Source: Bacillota bacterium
Lineage (GTDB): Bacteria; Bacillota; Bacilli; Paenibacillales; Paenibacillaceae
Assembly (NCBI GenBank): GCA_023391635.1
Contig: JAEWAQ010000048.1
Coordinates: forward strand, 136,903-200,902
Reading direction: 5' to 3'
DNA length: 64,000 bases
A program made the position numbers and the translations under genes. Within the stretch, counting starts at the first letter, position 1, and every line of letters begins with the position of its first letter. Below are positions 1 through 8,970 of the stretch, in pieces. Under the pieces are notes generated by a model. That model was not told the origin of the DNA. It ran no database searches and worked only from the letters and a program-made list of their open reading frames with translations.

Positions 1-12
1 CGCATTCGCCAG

Positions 13-47
13 CCGCGAGGGACCCGACGGTCTTCCGCGGTTTTTTT
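13..47 (+). terminator. Rho-independent terminator of an upstream gene
   Basis: A GC-rich stem (13-24 with 29-40; loop CGAC, one mismatch and two G-T pairs) is followed by seven T at 41-47. It closes a plus-strand gene lying left of the window and separates it from the sia operon. Confidence 0.75.
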
Positions 48-79
48 CTTGCATTCGGCGCAAAATGACGAAATATGTC

Positions 80-107
80 TTTTCACGCTAATATCGGGTG
101 GTATAAT
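80..107 (+). promoter_or_regulatory. Sigma-A-type promoter of the sia operon
   Basis: TTTTCA (80-85), a 16-bp spacer and a perfect TATAAT (102-107). The -10 box overlaps the ATG at 106, so transcription would start near 114 and that ATG would not be on the message. This argues for a downstream start codon for the first gene. Confidence 0.6.
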
Positions 108-126
108 GAGGGAAAAAGGCTGCGGG

Positions 127-684
127 GTGTTCCGGTTGATCGACCGTAATTTGTTAGAAGTTCAATCGATGCTGCGCAAGAACGGCATTCTGATCAGCTT
201 CTCCGGCAGGCTGTCCCAGCAGTTGATCGAAGAATATGGCGATGCGGTCAAGACGTACCTGGAGTCGGAGTCCAGGCCGAAGAACGAGATCTTCCATATC
301 TTCTCGATCTTTATCGAGATGACCCAGAATATTAAGAACTATTGTTCGAGCAAGTCGGATTCCGAGTCATCCGACCGGATCGCGCAATCGAGCATCGTCA
401 CGATCGGCAAGGACGATCAAGGCACTTATATTTGCGCAGGCAATCTCATCGAGCATGCCGACGCGCGACCGCTCGGCGAGCGCATCGATGCGCTGATGCA
501 CATGGACAAGGACGGTTTGAAAATGCTGTACAAGGAGCGTCTCAAATCCAGTGAGCCCAAAGACGGAGTGGGGGCAGGCATCGGCTTGATAGACATGGCT
601 CGCAAAGCGACATCGCCCATTCAATATTCCGTGACGAAAGATGCGGACAACCTCTCATTTTTCACTATAAAGGCGGTTGTATAG
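127..684 (+). CDS. siaB: SiaB family protein kinase
   Basis: A 185-residue cytoplasmic protein of the SiaB (DUF6272) type. In Pseudomonas, SiaB phosphorylates SiaC and opposes the phosphatase SiaA. The sequence shows an N-terminal FSGRLSQQ segment, an N-box-like helix (EMTQNIKNY) and a GHKL-like G-box (GVGAGIGLIDMAR) near the C-terminus. The GTG at 127 is chosen because GGAAAAAGG (111-119) lies 7 bp upstream and the in-frame ATG at 106 sits inside the predicted -10 box; a TTG at 136 is also possible. It is followed directly by siaC and siaA, the conserved gene set. The family call rests on motif recognition and on the neighbours. Confidence 0.82.
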   Translation: MFRLIDRNLLEVQSMLRKNGILISFSGRLSQQLIEEYGDAVKTYLESESRPKNEIFHIFSIFIEMTQNIKNYCSSKSDSESSDRIAQSSIVTIGKDDQGTYICAGNLIEHADARPLGERIDALMHMDKDGLKMLYKERLKSSEPKDGVGAGIGLIDMARKATSPIQYSVTKDADNLSFFTIKAVV

Positions 685-685
685 C

Positions 686-1087
686 ATGAACGACATCATT
701 CAGCCCATTCACATCGCGCCTACCCGCAGCACGCCGGAAGTCCATTTTGATCCTGTGAAGCACCTGCTCGCGATCCGCGGCCAGTCGTACCCGGAGAACG
801 CATTCGCCTTTTACGAGCCGCTCCTCCACTGGATGGACGGTTATCTGACGCATGTACAGAGCGAGACGATCGTCGACTTCGAATTGCAGCTGCCCTATAT
901 CAACACGACCAGTACCAAGTGCTTCCTGATGATGCTGGAGAAGTTGGATGAAGCCTATCGACGGGGCAAGAAGGTCGCCGTACGATGGCAGTACGATATC
1001 GACAATGAGAGCGAGCTCGAATGCGCGGAAGAATTCAAGGAAGACTTGAGCCTTCCGTTCGACATCGTTCCAAAATCGGCAGAGTAG
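686..1087 (+). CDS. siaC: SiaC family regulatory phosphoprotein
   Basis: A 133-residue protein of the SiaC (DUF1987) family. SiaC is the substrate of the SiaB kinase and SiaA phosphatase, and its dephosphorylated form activates the diguanylate cyclase SiaD in Pseudomonas. The Ser/Thr-rich loop INTTSTKC near residues 75-82 matches the region that carries the phosphosite in this family. The start is the ATG at 686, two bases after the siaB stop, with AAGGCGG at 670-676 as ribosome binding site. The tight spacing suggests translational coupling. The role is inferred from family and context. Confidence 0.85.
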   Translation: MNDIIQPIHIAPTRSTPEVHFDPVKHLLAIRGQSYPENAFAFYEPLLHWMDGYLTHVQSETIVDFELQLPYINTTSTKCFLMMLEKLDEAYRRGKKVAVRWQYDIDNESELECAEEFKEDLSLPFDIVPKSAE

Positions 1088-1094
1088 GTGAACG

Positions 1095-2960
1095 ATGCAG
1101 ACGGAACGCCGGGAAGACAGCCGCCAACGACCGCTGTATGACGGCAGCGTATGGAAAGTCATCATGGTCGCGACGGTCCTGATCGTCTTGTCCACGACAC
1201 TAGTCGGTGTGATGTCCTACCGCATTACACAGCAGGAAGTGATCAAGAATCTCAAGGCGGGCGATCTCGCGATTCTGGCGCGTTCCGTCGCGAACCAAGT
1301 GCAAGGCCGCATCGACCGCGCCGTCGAGACGTCCCGTATGCTGGCGGATAATCCGGCAGTCGCCGAATGGGTTGCCGGCGCCGAACGGGACGATCGATTG
1401 GGCGGCATTGTCAAGCGGATGTTGGCCGAACTGCCCGGTCAATATGACTATACGAACTCTTTCGTCGTCAGCGCGGTTACGGGCCAATATTGGTCGGAAT
1501 CAGGCCAAGTGCTCAACGTGGTCAGCAAGCGCAATCCGGACGACAGCTGGTTTTACCGGACGATCGCTGCGGGCCGCAAATCGACCGTGACGGTCGATTA
1601 CAATTCCGAACGACAGGACACCTTTGTCTTCGTTAACGTTCTGATCGGCGAGACGGGTCGTCCGCTGGGCGTCGCGGGCGTCGGCTTGTCCTTGAAGGAA
1701 TTGTCCGAGGACATTGCCGGTTACAAGCTGATGAGCGGGAGCCGCATCTGGATGGTTGGTGCGGACGGCATGATCCGGTTGGCTGACGACTATTCGCTGA
1801 CGGGTATGAATATCGCGGACCGATTGACGGCTTCGGCGCTGGAGGAATGGAACAAGGGCAACGCGGCCGAGTCGTACGTATTCGAAGCGGATGACCGGGA
1901 AGGGCGCAAGGTCGATATGATCCGCTATCCGATCGGGGAGGCTCAGATGCAGCTGCTCGTGCAGATTCCCCGGAGCCAGACGACAGGATTCCTCGGTTCC
2001 ATCCGGAACAACACGACGGTGGTGGCCGTGCTTTCGCTCATTGTGAGCGTGTATTTCTTCACCTACATTTCCAGAAGGATCGCCGATCCGTACAAGCGCG
2101 CATTGAAGCTGAATGACGAACTGGAGGCGATCGTCACCGAGAGAACCGAGGCGTTGTCCGACAAGAATCGGATCATGACGGAGAGTGTCGCCTACGCGAA
2201 TCGTATTCAGCAAGCCGTGCTGCCGTCCGTATCCGAGCTGCGGGACGCTTTCGCCGAACATCTGACTTATTGGAAGCCCAGAGACGGCGTCGGCGGCGAT
2301 TTCTACTGGATGAAGCGGGATGCGGATACGGACACGCTGTGGGTCGCCGTCGGCGATTGCTCCGGCCATGGCGTGCCAGGTGCGCTGATGACGATGCTGA
2401 GCGTATCGCTGCTGGATCGGATCGTCGAGCAAGTGCAGCCAGGCATGGACTCGCCCGCTCATGTCATGCGCAAGCTGAACGTGCTGCTTAAAGATACGCT
2501 CGGTCAGACGGAGCCGGACGGTCAGACCGATGACGGGCTCGATCTCGGATTGTTCAGGATTCGCGGGGGACGGATGATATATGCCGGTGCAGGGATTCTG
2601 CTGTTCGTCCAGGACACGGAAGGCATTCGGCTCATTCGCGGAGACAAGCCCAGAATCGGCTATCGCCGGACGCTTGAAGATACGGCGTATACCGATCACG
2701 ACATTCGGACGGAGAAGGATGCAGTCTATTACTTGGTAACGGACGGCATCCCCGACCAGAGCGGCGGACCGAAGAAGCTGTCGCTTGGCAAGACCAAGCT
2801 GACGGAATGGCTTGCCTCTTACAGCGGAGTGCCGCTGGCGGAACAGCGATTGCGATTCGAAGCGGATCTGACGGCATTCATGGATCAAGAGCACCAGCGC
2901 GACGATATGACGTTATTCGCTTTCAGGCTGAAGGGTTCAAGCGATCAAGAGGAGCGGTAA
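1095..2960 (+). CDS. siaA: SiaA-type membrane PP2C phosphatase (SpoIIE family)
   Basis: A 621-residue membrane phosphatase predicted to dephosphorylate SiaC in response to an extracellular signal. One membrane helix lies near residues 18-40, followed by an extracytoplasmic Cache-like sensor (about 45-295), a second helix (about 303-325), a short coiled linker and a SpoIIE/PP2C domain (about 370-615). Metal-binding signatures are visible: VGGDFYW with Asp402, GDCSGHGVPGA, VTDGIPDQ and RDDMTLF. The segment IQQAVLPS just before the catalytic core is typical of sensor-linked SpoIIE phosphatases. It starts 7 bp after siaC and ends 4 bp before the GGDEF gene. The ligand is unknown. Confidence 0.85.
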   Translation: MQTERREDSRQRPLYDGSVWKVIMVATVLIVLSTTLVGVMSYRITQQEVIKNLKAGDLAILARSVANQVQGRIDRAVETSRMLADNPAVAEWVAGAERDDRLGGIVKRMLAELPGQYDYTNSFVVSAVTGQYWSESGQVLNVVSKRNPDDSWFYRTIAAGRKSTVTVDYNSERQDTFVFVNVLIGETGRPLGVAGVGLSLKELSEDIAGYKLMSGSRIWMVGADGMIRLADDYSLTGMNIADRLTASALEEWNKGNAAESYVFEADDREGRKVDMIRYPIGEAQMQLLVQIPRSQTTGFLGSIRNNTTVVAVLSLIVSVYFFTYISRRIADPYKRALKLNDELEAIVTERTEALSDKNRIMTESVAYANRIQQAVLPSVSELRDAFAEHLTYWKPRDGVGGDFYWMKRDADTDTLWVAVGDCSGHGVPGALMTMLSVSLLDRIVEQVQPGMDSPAHVMRKLNVLLKDTLGQTEPDGQTDDGLDLGLFRIRGGRMIYAGAGILLFVQDTEGIRLIRGDKPRIGYRRTLEDTAYTDHDIRTEKDAVYYLVTDGIPDQSGGPKKLSLGKTKLTEWLASYSGVPLAEQRLRFEADLTAFMDQEHQRDDMTLFAFRLKGSSDQEER

Positions 2961-2964
2961 TCGT

Positions 2965-4587
2965 ATGGCGGGAAGCTACAAGCACAACGCGGCATTCCAG
3001 GAGGAAAGACTCGCCTTGCTCGAGGCGCAACGGGAAGTAAACAGAGCCGGCACCGGCTATTCGCCTGGCGATCTGTTGTCCGGCTATCGCAGATTGTCCG
3101 AGCGATACGAGAAGCTGCTGCGGGAAATGTATAAAGTGCTGCACATCAGCGACACCCAGAGCATGGCGCTCTACCGGCTCGAGTCGGATTTGACCGCCCT
3201 GCTCGACAACGCCGGCCAAGGCTTTCTGATGGTCGACCGCAGCCTCAAGGTGCAGAAGCCGTACAGCAAGGAGTGCGATCGACTGTTCGGCCGCCGGATC
3301 GGAGGCTTGCCGCTGACCGAATTGATCTGGCCTCAGGATCCGTACATGCGGGCGAAGGTCGAAGCGCTGCTGCTGCGTATGCTGGACCCGCTCGAGGGCA
3401 GCCGCGGCATCGGCTATTCGGACGGATTACCCCGTTCATTCGAACGCGAAGGCATGCGGATCCGCATCGACTGCAAGCAGATCGGTCAGTCGGATGACGC
3501 CGGCGAATCGCGGATCATGATTATACTGACCGATATGACCGAACAGGCAAAGTCGAGGGAGCAGCTGGAATTCCTCAGCACACACGACCCTCTGACGGGT
3601 CTGTTCAACCGGAATTACGTGGACAAGTGGATGTCGGATTATCGCAAGCAAGCGTTCGCGCCGCTCAGCATGATCATTACGGATATGAACGGGTTGAAGC
3701 TGGTCAATGACGTCTTCGGTCATCTAAAAGGAGATGAGATGCTCCTGCGCGCGTGCTCGCTCATCCGCAGGACGTTCGGCGAGGATGCGGTATGCGCCAG
3801 GTGGGGCGGCGACGAATTTCTGATCCTGCTCCCGGGCGCGGACGAAGCCGAATGCGCTCGGCAGATCGAGCGGCTTCAGGAAGCTTGCGAGCGGACGGCG
3901 GCGAATCCGATCCAGATCAGCATGGCGATCGGATCGTCGACGATGTCCAGCCCGCTCGATGACGAGCATCAGCTCTTCCAGCAAGCAGAGAAGATCATGT
4001 ACAAGATGAAGCTCACGGACAGCCGCAACGTCCGCAAGAGGCTGATTCATGAAATATCGGAGTCGATGTACGCGCGCGGGATCGAGGACAGGGGACACGT
4101 GCAGCGTATCGCTCGCCTGGCAGAGGGGTTGGCAGAGCGGCTGCGCCTGTTTCCGGACGGATTCCAGCATTCACTGCTCGACCTGCTCGCCCAGCTTCAT
4201 GATGTCGGAAAGATTGCGATTCCCGATGATGTGTACCGCAACCGCGGCAAGCTGAGCGAGGACCAGTGGGAATTGATCCGCTCGCATAGCGAGATCGGCT
4301 ACCGGCTCGCCTATTCGCTTGGGGAACCTGCGCTTGCCGAAGCGATCCTATCCCTTCATGAGAATTGGAACGGCCGGGGATACCCCTACGGCTTGCAGGG
4401 GGAGCAAATCCCGCTGTTGTCGCGGCTGTTCGCCGTTGTCGACGCCTACGATGTGATGCTGCACGATCAGCCTTATCGCGAGGCGATGGGCCGGGAAGCG
4501 GCCTTGGCGGAGATCGAGCGGCATGCGGGCACGCAATTCGACCCTCGCCTGGCGCGGGCGTTCGTCGCCTGGCAACGCGGACAATAG
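2965..4587 (+). CDS. SiaD-position GGDEF / HD-GYP fusion, c-di-GMP turnover
   Basis: A 540-residue soluble protein in the siaD position. The order is an N-terminal coiled region, a PAS-like domain (about 75-195), a GGDEF domain (about 205-355) and an HD-GYP domain (about 365-535). GGDEF is intact (281-285). The inhibitory RxxD site is absent: the position five residues upstream reads GEDA. HD is present at His412-Asp413, followed by GKIAIPDD and HSEIGYR. The usual HHExxDGxGYP appears as LHENWNGRGYP, so the first His and the Asp of that motif are changed. The protein could make c-di-GMP, degrade it, or do both; Pseudomonas SiaD is a cyclase only. RBS GGAGCGG lies just upstream. Confidence 0.85.
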   Translation: MAGSYKHNAAFQEERLALLEAQREVNRAGTGYSPGDLLSGYRRLSERYEKLLREMYKVLHISDTQSMALYRLESDLTALLDNAGQGFLMVDRSLKVQKPYSKECDRLFGRRIGGLPLTELIWPQDPYMRAKVEALLLRMLDPLEGSRGIGYSDGLPRSFEREGMRIRIDCKQIGQSDDAGESRIMIILTDMTEQAKSREQLEFLSTHDPLTGLFNRNYVDKWMSDYRKQAFAPLSMIITDMNGLKLVNDVFGHLKGDEMLLRACSLIRRTFGEDAVCARWGGDEFLILLPGADEAECARQIERLQEACERTAANPIQISMAIGSSTMSSPLDDEHQLFQQAEKIMYKMKLTDSRNVRKRLIHEISESMYARGIEDRGHVQRIARLAEGLAERLRLFPDGFQHSLLDLLAQLHDVGKIAIPDDVYRNRGKLSEDQWELIRSHSEIGYRLAYSLGEPALAEAILSLHENWNGRGYPYGLQGEQIPLLSRLFAVVDAYDVMLHDQPYREAMGREAALAEIERHAGTQFDPRLARAFVAWQRGQ

Positions 4588-4650
4588 GCCCAAGGCGATG
4601 AACGGCTGCAACCGGCTGTTTCCGGCCACGAATGAACGAGTTAATATCCG

Positions 4651-4685
4651 ACGAACCGTACACCGCCGCAAGGCGGTGTTTTCGT
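4651..4685 (+). terminator. Terminator of the sia operon
   Basis: ACACCGCC (4660-4667), loop GCAA, GGCGGTGT (4672-4679), then TTTTCGT. An outer ACGAA/TTCGT pairing extends the stem. It sits 63 bp after the last sia gene. Confidence 0.8.
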
Positions 4686-4737
4686 GTGCTGTCCTATCGA
4701 TAGGATGTGCGGAATTACGCGATTTTCGCGAAGGTAC

Positions 4738-4767
4738 TTCAATCGAGGGCGACAATGCACCTATAAT
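4738..4767 (+). promoter_or_regulatory. Possible promoter of the first sensor kinase gene
   Basis: A perfect TATAAT at 4762-4767 with a weak -35 (TTCAAT, 4738-4743) at 18 bp. It lies 22 bp before the start codon, between the sia terminator and the kinase. Confidence 0.4.
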
Positions 4768-4789
4768 GGAGAGACACGGAGGTGGCAGC

Positions 4790-6616
4790 ATGCCGCGACA
4801 ACGGCCGGGATGGACGAATCCGCTAACCCGCATGAAGGTGAAGCAGCAGCTGGCGCTGCTGTTCCTCATTCTGGTGGGCCCCGTATTCGTGCTGAACTAC
4901 TATGCCAACCTGAAAGCCGAGCAGATCCTGAAACGACATGTGACGAACGCCTATCTGGAGCTCAACAAGCAGAACGACATCCTGATCAATCGGGATATCG
5001 ACACGATCAGCCGCATCATGACGACGATCATCCAGAACCCAGTGACGCAGGCGCTTCAGCCGAAGGATGAGGATACGCTGGCTCGAGTGCGCAAGTACGA
5101 GACAGTCGACAGTCTGCTGGCGACTTACCCGCTCGGCGTCAGCGAAGGCGAAGCCGTAATGTACTACCTGTACATCTACGACCCGCAGGACCACTATTCG
5201 TTTGCTCCCCAGACTTCTTTGCGTTTCAAAAATGGCGGCGTGTTCTTCTATACGGACCAGACGAGGCAAGCGTGGATGGAAGAAGCCGCGGAGCGCAAGG
5301 GCAAGGGGTACTTGCGCATCTTCGAGTCGATGGCCTTGGGCATGCCGCAGATGACGCTTGCTTATGTGCGGGCGGTCAACAGCACGACGGAGGGCAACAA
5401 GGTGATCGGCGTGCTGATCGCGACGAACGTCCACAAGAAAATTCAACAATCGCTGCAGACGATCTCCTTGCCGGGCGACGGAGAGATTTATGTAACCGAT
5501 TACGACAACCGCATCCTGGCCTCTTCGCTGCATGAGGCCGAGATTGGCGGGCAGCTCGAACTGCCGCCGCTGCTCGTTACCGGCGACGAACCGGAAGGGA
5601 CGGTTGACGCGGTCCATGGCGGCTACATCTATGTCGAGCATTACAATTACGAGAACCGACGGAAGCTGATCTACAAAATCCCGACGTTCTCCATGCTCCA
5701 GCAGCAGAATGAATTGAAGCGGGTTATCCAATTGATCTCGATCGTCTATTCGGCGTTCGCGATGGCGGTGATGGCGTATTTCTGGCGTTCGCTGCTGACG
5801 CCGATGCAGCGGCTTGCCGCGTTCACCCGATCCTACGAGCCGGGCAAGCGGGTGCCGAGCGCGCCCGCGGAAGGCCGCAACGACGAAGTCGGCGTATTGA
5901 TCCACTCGGTCTACGGGATGGCAAGCCGGCTGAACGCGTTGATCGAGGACCGCTATCTGATGGAGATCAAGCAGAAGGAAGCGCAACTGCAAATCCTGTA
6001 CCAGCAGATTAATCCGCATCTGCTGTATAACACGCTGGAAAGCATCTATTGGAAGAGCTCGCTGGAGGGCCGCTCGGAATCGGCCGAGATGATCAAGGAG
6101 CTGGCGCTGCTCATGAAGATCGGGCTGAGTCGGGGGCGCGAGTTGATTGCGCTGTCTGAAGAGCTGGAGCATGCGAGGGCATATATGGCTTTGCAGCAGA
6201 TGCGTTACGACTACGAGTTCAAGCTGGTATGGCGGATCGACGAGCGCGCGATGCACTGCCTCATTCCGAAGATTACGTTGCAGCCGCTGCTGGAGAACGC
6301 GATCCTGCACGGCGTCCGCCAGATGGGCGACGAAGGGGAAATTGCGGTCAACGTGGATTTGACAGCGGAAGCCGTGGTAATCCGCATTGAAGACAATGGC
6401 TACGCGGCAGTCAACTACGGCGCGATCGCGCGGCTGCTGGAGGGTGACGCCGAGCATGCGACGTCCGGCTACGGCATTCGCAATGTACATCAGCGCATAC
6501 AGCTGCATTACGGTGGCGGGTACGGCTTGCATTACGCCAGGCGCGAGGGCGGCGGCACCATCGTGACGATCGTGCTGCCTGCGCGGGAAGACAAGGAGGA
6601 GGATCGGCATGTATAA
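4790..6616 (+). CDS. YesM-type sensor histidine kinase
   Basis: A 608-residue membrane kinase that should pass a sugar signal to the AraC-type regulator encoded next. A helix near residues 18-38 precedes a large extracytoplasmic sensor (about 40-310), a second helix (about 315-335), a HAMP region, a His_kinase domain with QINPHLLYN (phospho-accepting His410) and a C-terminal ATPase domain with the N-box PLLENAILHG. The frame is open upstream to 4523, but ATG 4790 has GGAGG at 4778-4782 and follows both the sia terminator and a TATAAT box, so it is the start. It overlaps the next gene by 8 bp. Downstream importer genes suggest an oligosaccharide ligand. Confidence 0.87.
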   Translation: MPRQRPGWTNPLTRMKVKQQLALLFLILVGPVFVLNYYANLKAEQILKRHVTNAYLELNKQNDILINRDIDTISRIMTTIIQNPVTQALQPKDEDTLARVRKYETVDSLLATYPLGVSEGEAVMYYLYIYDPQDHYSFAPQTSLRFKNGGVFFYTDQTRQAWMEEAAERKGKGYLRIFESMALGMPQMTLAYVRAVNSTTEGNKVIGVLIATNVHKKIQQSLQTISLPGDGEIYVTDYDNRILASSLHEAEIGGQLELPPLLVTGDEPEGTVDAVHGGYIYVEHYNYENRRKLIYKIPTFSMLQQQNELKRVIQLISIVYSAFAMAVMAYFWRSLLTPMQRLAAFTRSYEPGKRVPSAPAEGRNDEVGVLIHSVYGMASRLNALIEDRYLMEIKQKEAQLQILYQQINPHLLYNTLESIYWKSSLEGRSESAEMIKELALLMKIGLSRGRELIALSEELEHARAYMALQQMRYDYEFKLVWRIDERAMHCLIPKITLQPLLENAILHGVRQMGDEGEIAVNVDLTAEAVVIRIEDNGYAAVNYGAIARLLEGDAEHATSGYGIRNVHQRIQLHYGGGYGLHYARREGGGTIVTIVLPAREDKEEDRHV

Positions 6617-7928
6617 CATCTTGATCGTCGACGACGAGCCGTTGATTTGCCGGGGGCTCAGCAGTCTGCTCCAATCGTCGGGTCTGGCCATCGGCAGTCT
6701 GCATACAGCGCTGAGCGGACATGAAGCGCTCGATTACTTGCGCATGGAAGAGATCGACCTCTTGATCACCGACATTCAGATGGGCGCGATGAGCGGTATC
6801 GAGCTGATGCACCAGGCGAAAATTCTGAAGCCTTGGGTGCAGGCGATCGTCATCTCCGCGCACGAGACGTTCCAATACGCCCAGCTCGCGATGCGGCTCG
6901 GGGCGAAGGATTACTTGATCAAGCCGCTCAAGAACGAGCAGTTCCTGGACGCGGTGCGCAGCGTACTGCTGCAGATGGAGAAGCCGGCGCCGACGGACGA
7001 CGGGCTCTTGTCCGCGCAGCGCGAGCACTACCGCATGCAGGAGCCGCTGCTGGCGCATGCCGAGCTGCTGAACCGGGTGCTGACCGAACCGGACGCCGCG
7101 GCAGAATCGGCGCAAGCGCTGGCTGCCGCGCTCGGTCCGGCCGGTCCTTACTTCGCGGTCATCCGCGTCAAGCTCGATCCCGCGTCGCGCCAGCCCCTCC
7201 TGACCGAAAGGGATACCGGGCTATTGCAATATGCCGCGCTCAACATCGCAGAAGAGCTGCTCGGCCGGGATTGGCGCCATGCGGCGTTCTACTCGGCCGA
7301 CACGTCGATCGGCATCATCCTGCATTGGGATGAGGCTGCCTACGGCGCGGCCAGCGACGCGGAGAAGATCAACCAACTCGACATGATTGGCCGGAGCCTG
7401 CACCACAACATTCATAAATATTTGAATCTGGCGTGCGTCGTCGGCATCAGCCAGATCTTGAAAGGACCGGCATTCCTCTACACTCTCGGAGAACAGGCGC
7501 GCAAAGCCATTTTGTGGAATCGGGAGCACCGCGATCATCATGTATTCTACTACGGAGATTTCAAATGGAGCTTGTTCAGCGAGGAGCCGACGGATGAGCA
7601 GTGGACCGAGCAGAACAACGAGATCGTGGAGAAGGCGAAGTCGTTCATCGACGCGCATTACGCCCGCAAAGGGCTGACACTGCATGAAGTGGCGCACGAG
7701 AACCATGTCAGCCCGAACTACCTCAGCTACTTGTTCAAGAAATTTACCGGGTTCAACCTATGGGAATACGTGATCAAATTGCGGATGGAAGAGAGCCGGA
7801 TGCTGCTGCTCTCCACCGATCTGCGCAGGTACGAAATCGCGGATAAGGTCGGATACGAGTCGCCGGAACATTTTAGCAAAATATTCAAGAAATACTACGG
7901 CATCAGCCCCAGCGAGGTAAAGAAATAA
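6609..7928 (+). CDS. YesN-type response regulator, AraC output
   Basis: A 439-residue transcription factor: an N-terminal receiver domain (IVDDEP acidic pocket, phospho-accepting Asp55 in LLITDIQMG, conserved Lys in DYLIKPL), a middle region of about 200 residues without clear motifs, and a C-terminal AraC double helix-turn-helix (HVSPNYLSYLFKKF and ADKVGYESPEHFSKIFKKYY). GGAGGAGG lies 6 bp before the ATG, inside the kinase gene. It most likely activates the permease and binding-protein genes that start 118 bp further on. Confidence 0.88.
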   Translation: MYNILIVDDEPLICRGLSSLLQSSGLAIGSLHTALSGHEALDYLRMEEIDLLITDIQMGAMSGIELMHQAKILKPWVQAIVISAHETFQYAQLAMRLGAKDYLIKPLKNEQFLDAVRSVLLQMEKPAPTDDGLLSAQREHYRMQEPLLAHAELLNRVLTEPDAAAESAQALAAALGPAGPYFAVIRVKLDPASRQPLLTERDTGLLQYAALNIAEELLGRDWRHAAFYSADTSIGIILHWDEAAYGAASDAEKINQLDMIGRSLHHNIHKYLNLACVVGISQILKGPAFLYTLGEQARKAILWNREHRDHHVFYYGDFKWSLFSEEPTDEQWTEQNNEIVEKAKSFIDAHYARKGLTLHEVAHENHVSPNYLSYLFKKFTGFNLWEYVIKLRMEESRMLLLSTDLRRYEIADKVGYESPEHFSKIFKKYYGISPSEVKK

Positions 7929-8046
7929 GCTCGTCAGCGCAAGCGTAAGATCGCCCATCATCCTGATAGAACTGCACCTATTCACGGCTTTCGGCCTTCT
8001 CTACAATGAAGCAAGACGGATAGAGTAAGGACGGAGGGAGACTAGC

Positions 8047-8970
8047 ATGAATCATACCGTCACATCAGGCGTTGCGCCTGCCGCATTGCCGACGCGCCCG
8101 AGGGGGAGATGGCGCAAACACTTCTGGGGGTTCGCGTTCGTGCTTCCGGCGGTGGCGATCTTCCTGCTGTTCCTGTGGATGCCGATCGTCAAAGGCTTGA
8201 TCTACAGCCTGTACGACATCGACTTCGTGAAGGGCAATACGTTCGTCGGACTGGACAACTATCGAATGGTGCTGAAAGACCCCGACATGCTGATTTCGGT
8301 CCGCAACACGCTGTATTACATGCTGCTCTGCATCGCTATCGGATTCTGGGTGCCGATCCTGTTCGCGATTGCGATCTCCGAGATGCGCAAGGGCCAGGGC
8401 TTCGCACGGGTCGCGGCTTACTTGCCTTACGTGGTGCCGGTCGTTGTCCTGTATGGGCTGTGGAGATGGCTGTACGATCCGGTGGGGCCGATCAACTTCG
8501 TGCTGACGAAGCTCGGCATCCCGCAGATCAGCTTCATGACGGACACGAAATGGTCGATGGCCTCGATCGTCATCATGGAGACGTGGCAGCAGTTCGGATC
8601 GGCTATGCTCATCTATCTGGCGGCCGTGCTCAGCGTGCCGCGCGACTGGTACGAGGCGGCCGAGATCGACGGGGCGGGCGTCTGGCGGCGCATCCGCCAC
8701 ATCACGCTGCCGGCGATCCGCGGCCAGATTGCGCTGCTGTTCGTACTGCAGCTGATCGCCAATTCGCAAGGCTATCAATCGCAGCTTGCCATGCTGGACG
8801 GAGGGCCGAACAATGCGACGCTGACGTATTCGCTCTACATCGTCAAGACGGCGTTCAACCGGCTGGATTACGGAACGGCATCGGCGCTTGGCGTGTTGAT
8901 GTTCCTCGTGCTCGCAGCGCTGGCGGTTGCGCAGAACCGATTGTCGAAGCGGGGAGGGGATGCGTCGTGA
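8047..8970 (+). CDS. Carbohydrate ABC transporter permease (MalF/UgpA type)
   Basis: A 307-residue inner-membrane permease with six predicted helices. The cytoplasmic EAA loop reads EAAEIDGAGVWRRIRHITLP, the contact site for the ATPase. RBS GGAGGGAG lies 6 bp upstream. It overlaps the second permease by 4 bp (GTGA), so both subunits are translationally coupled. No ATPase gene is in this locus; such importers usually share an MsmX-like ATPase encoded elsewhere. A TACAAT box at 8002-8007 could belong to its promoter, but the -35 is poor. Confidence 0.88.
   Translation: MNHTVTSGVAPAALPTRPRGRWRKHFWGFAFVLPAVAIFLLFLWMPIVKGLIYSLYDIDFVKGNTFVGLDNYRMVLKDPDMLISVRNTLYYMLLCIAIGFWVPILFAIAISEMRKGQGFARVAAYLPYVVPVVVLYGLWRWLYDPVGPINFVLTKLGIPQISFMTDTKWSMASIVIMETWQQFGSAMLIYLAAVLSVPRDWYEAAEIDGAGVWRRIRHITLPAIRGQIALLFVLQLIANSQGYQSQLAMLDGGPNNATLTYSLYIVKTAFNRLDYGTASALGVLMFLVLAALAVAQNRLSKRGGDAS

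Noticed and set aside
49..126. TTG at 49 or ATG at 106 as start of siaB
   Set aside because: TTG 49 lies directly after a terminator T-run and ATG 106 lies in the -10 box, both upstream of the expected transcript start.
1500..2894. Long minus-strand frame (464 codons) opposite siaA
   Set aside because: It is antisense to a well supported gene, has no ribosome binding site and shows composition typical of the complement of GC-rich coding DNA.
4823..6691. Long minus-strand frame (622 codons) opposite the first sensor kinase
   Set aside because: Antisense shadow: His/Arg/Gln-rich translation without motifs; the plus-strand kinase has all expected domains.
8109..8966. Open plus-strand frame before the second permease
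   Set aside because: It overlaps the first permease in another frame; the GTGA overlap with a ribosome binding site marks the real start at 8967.
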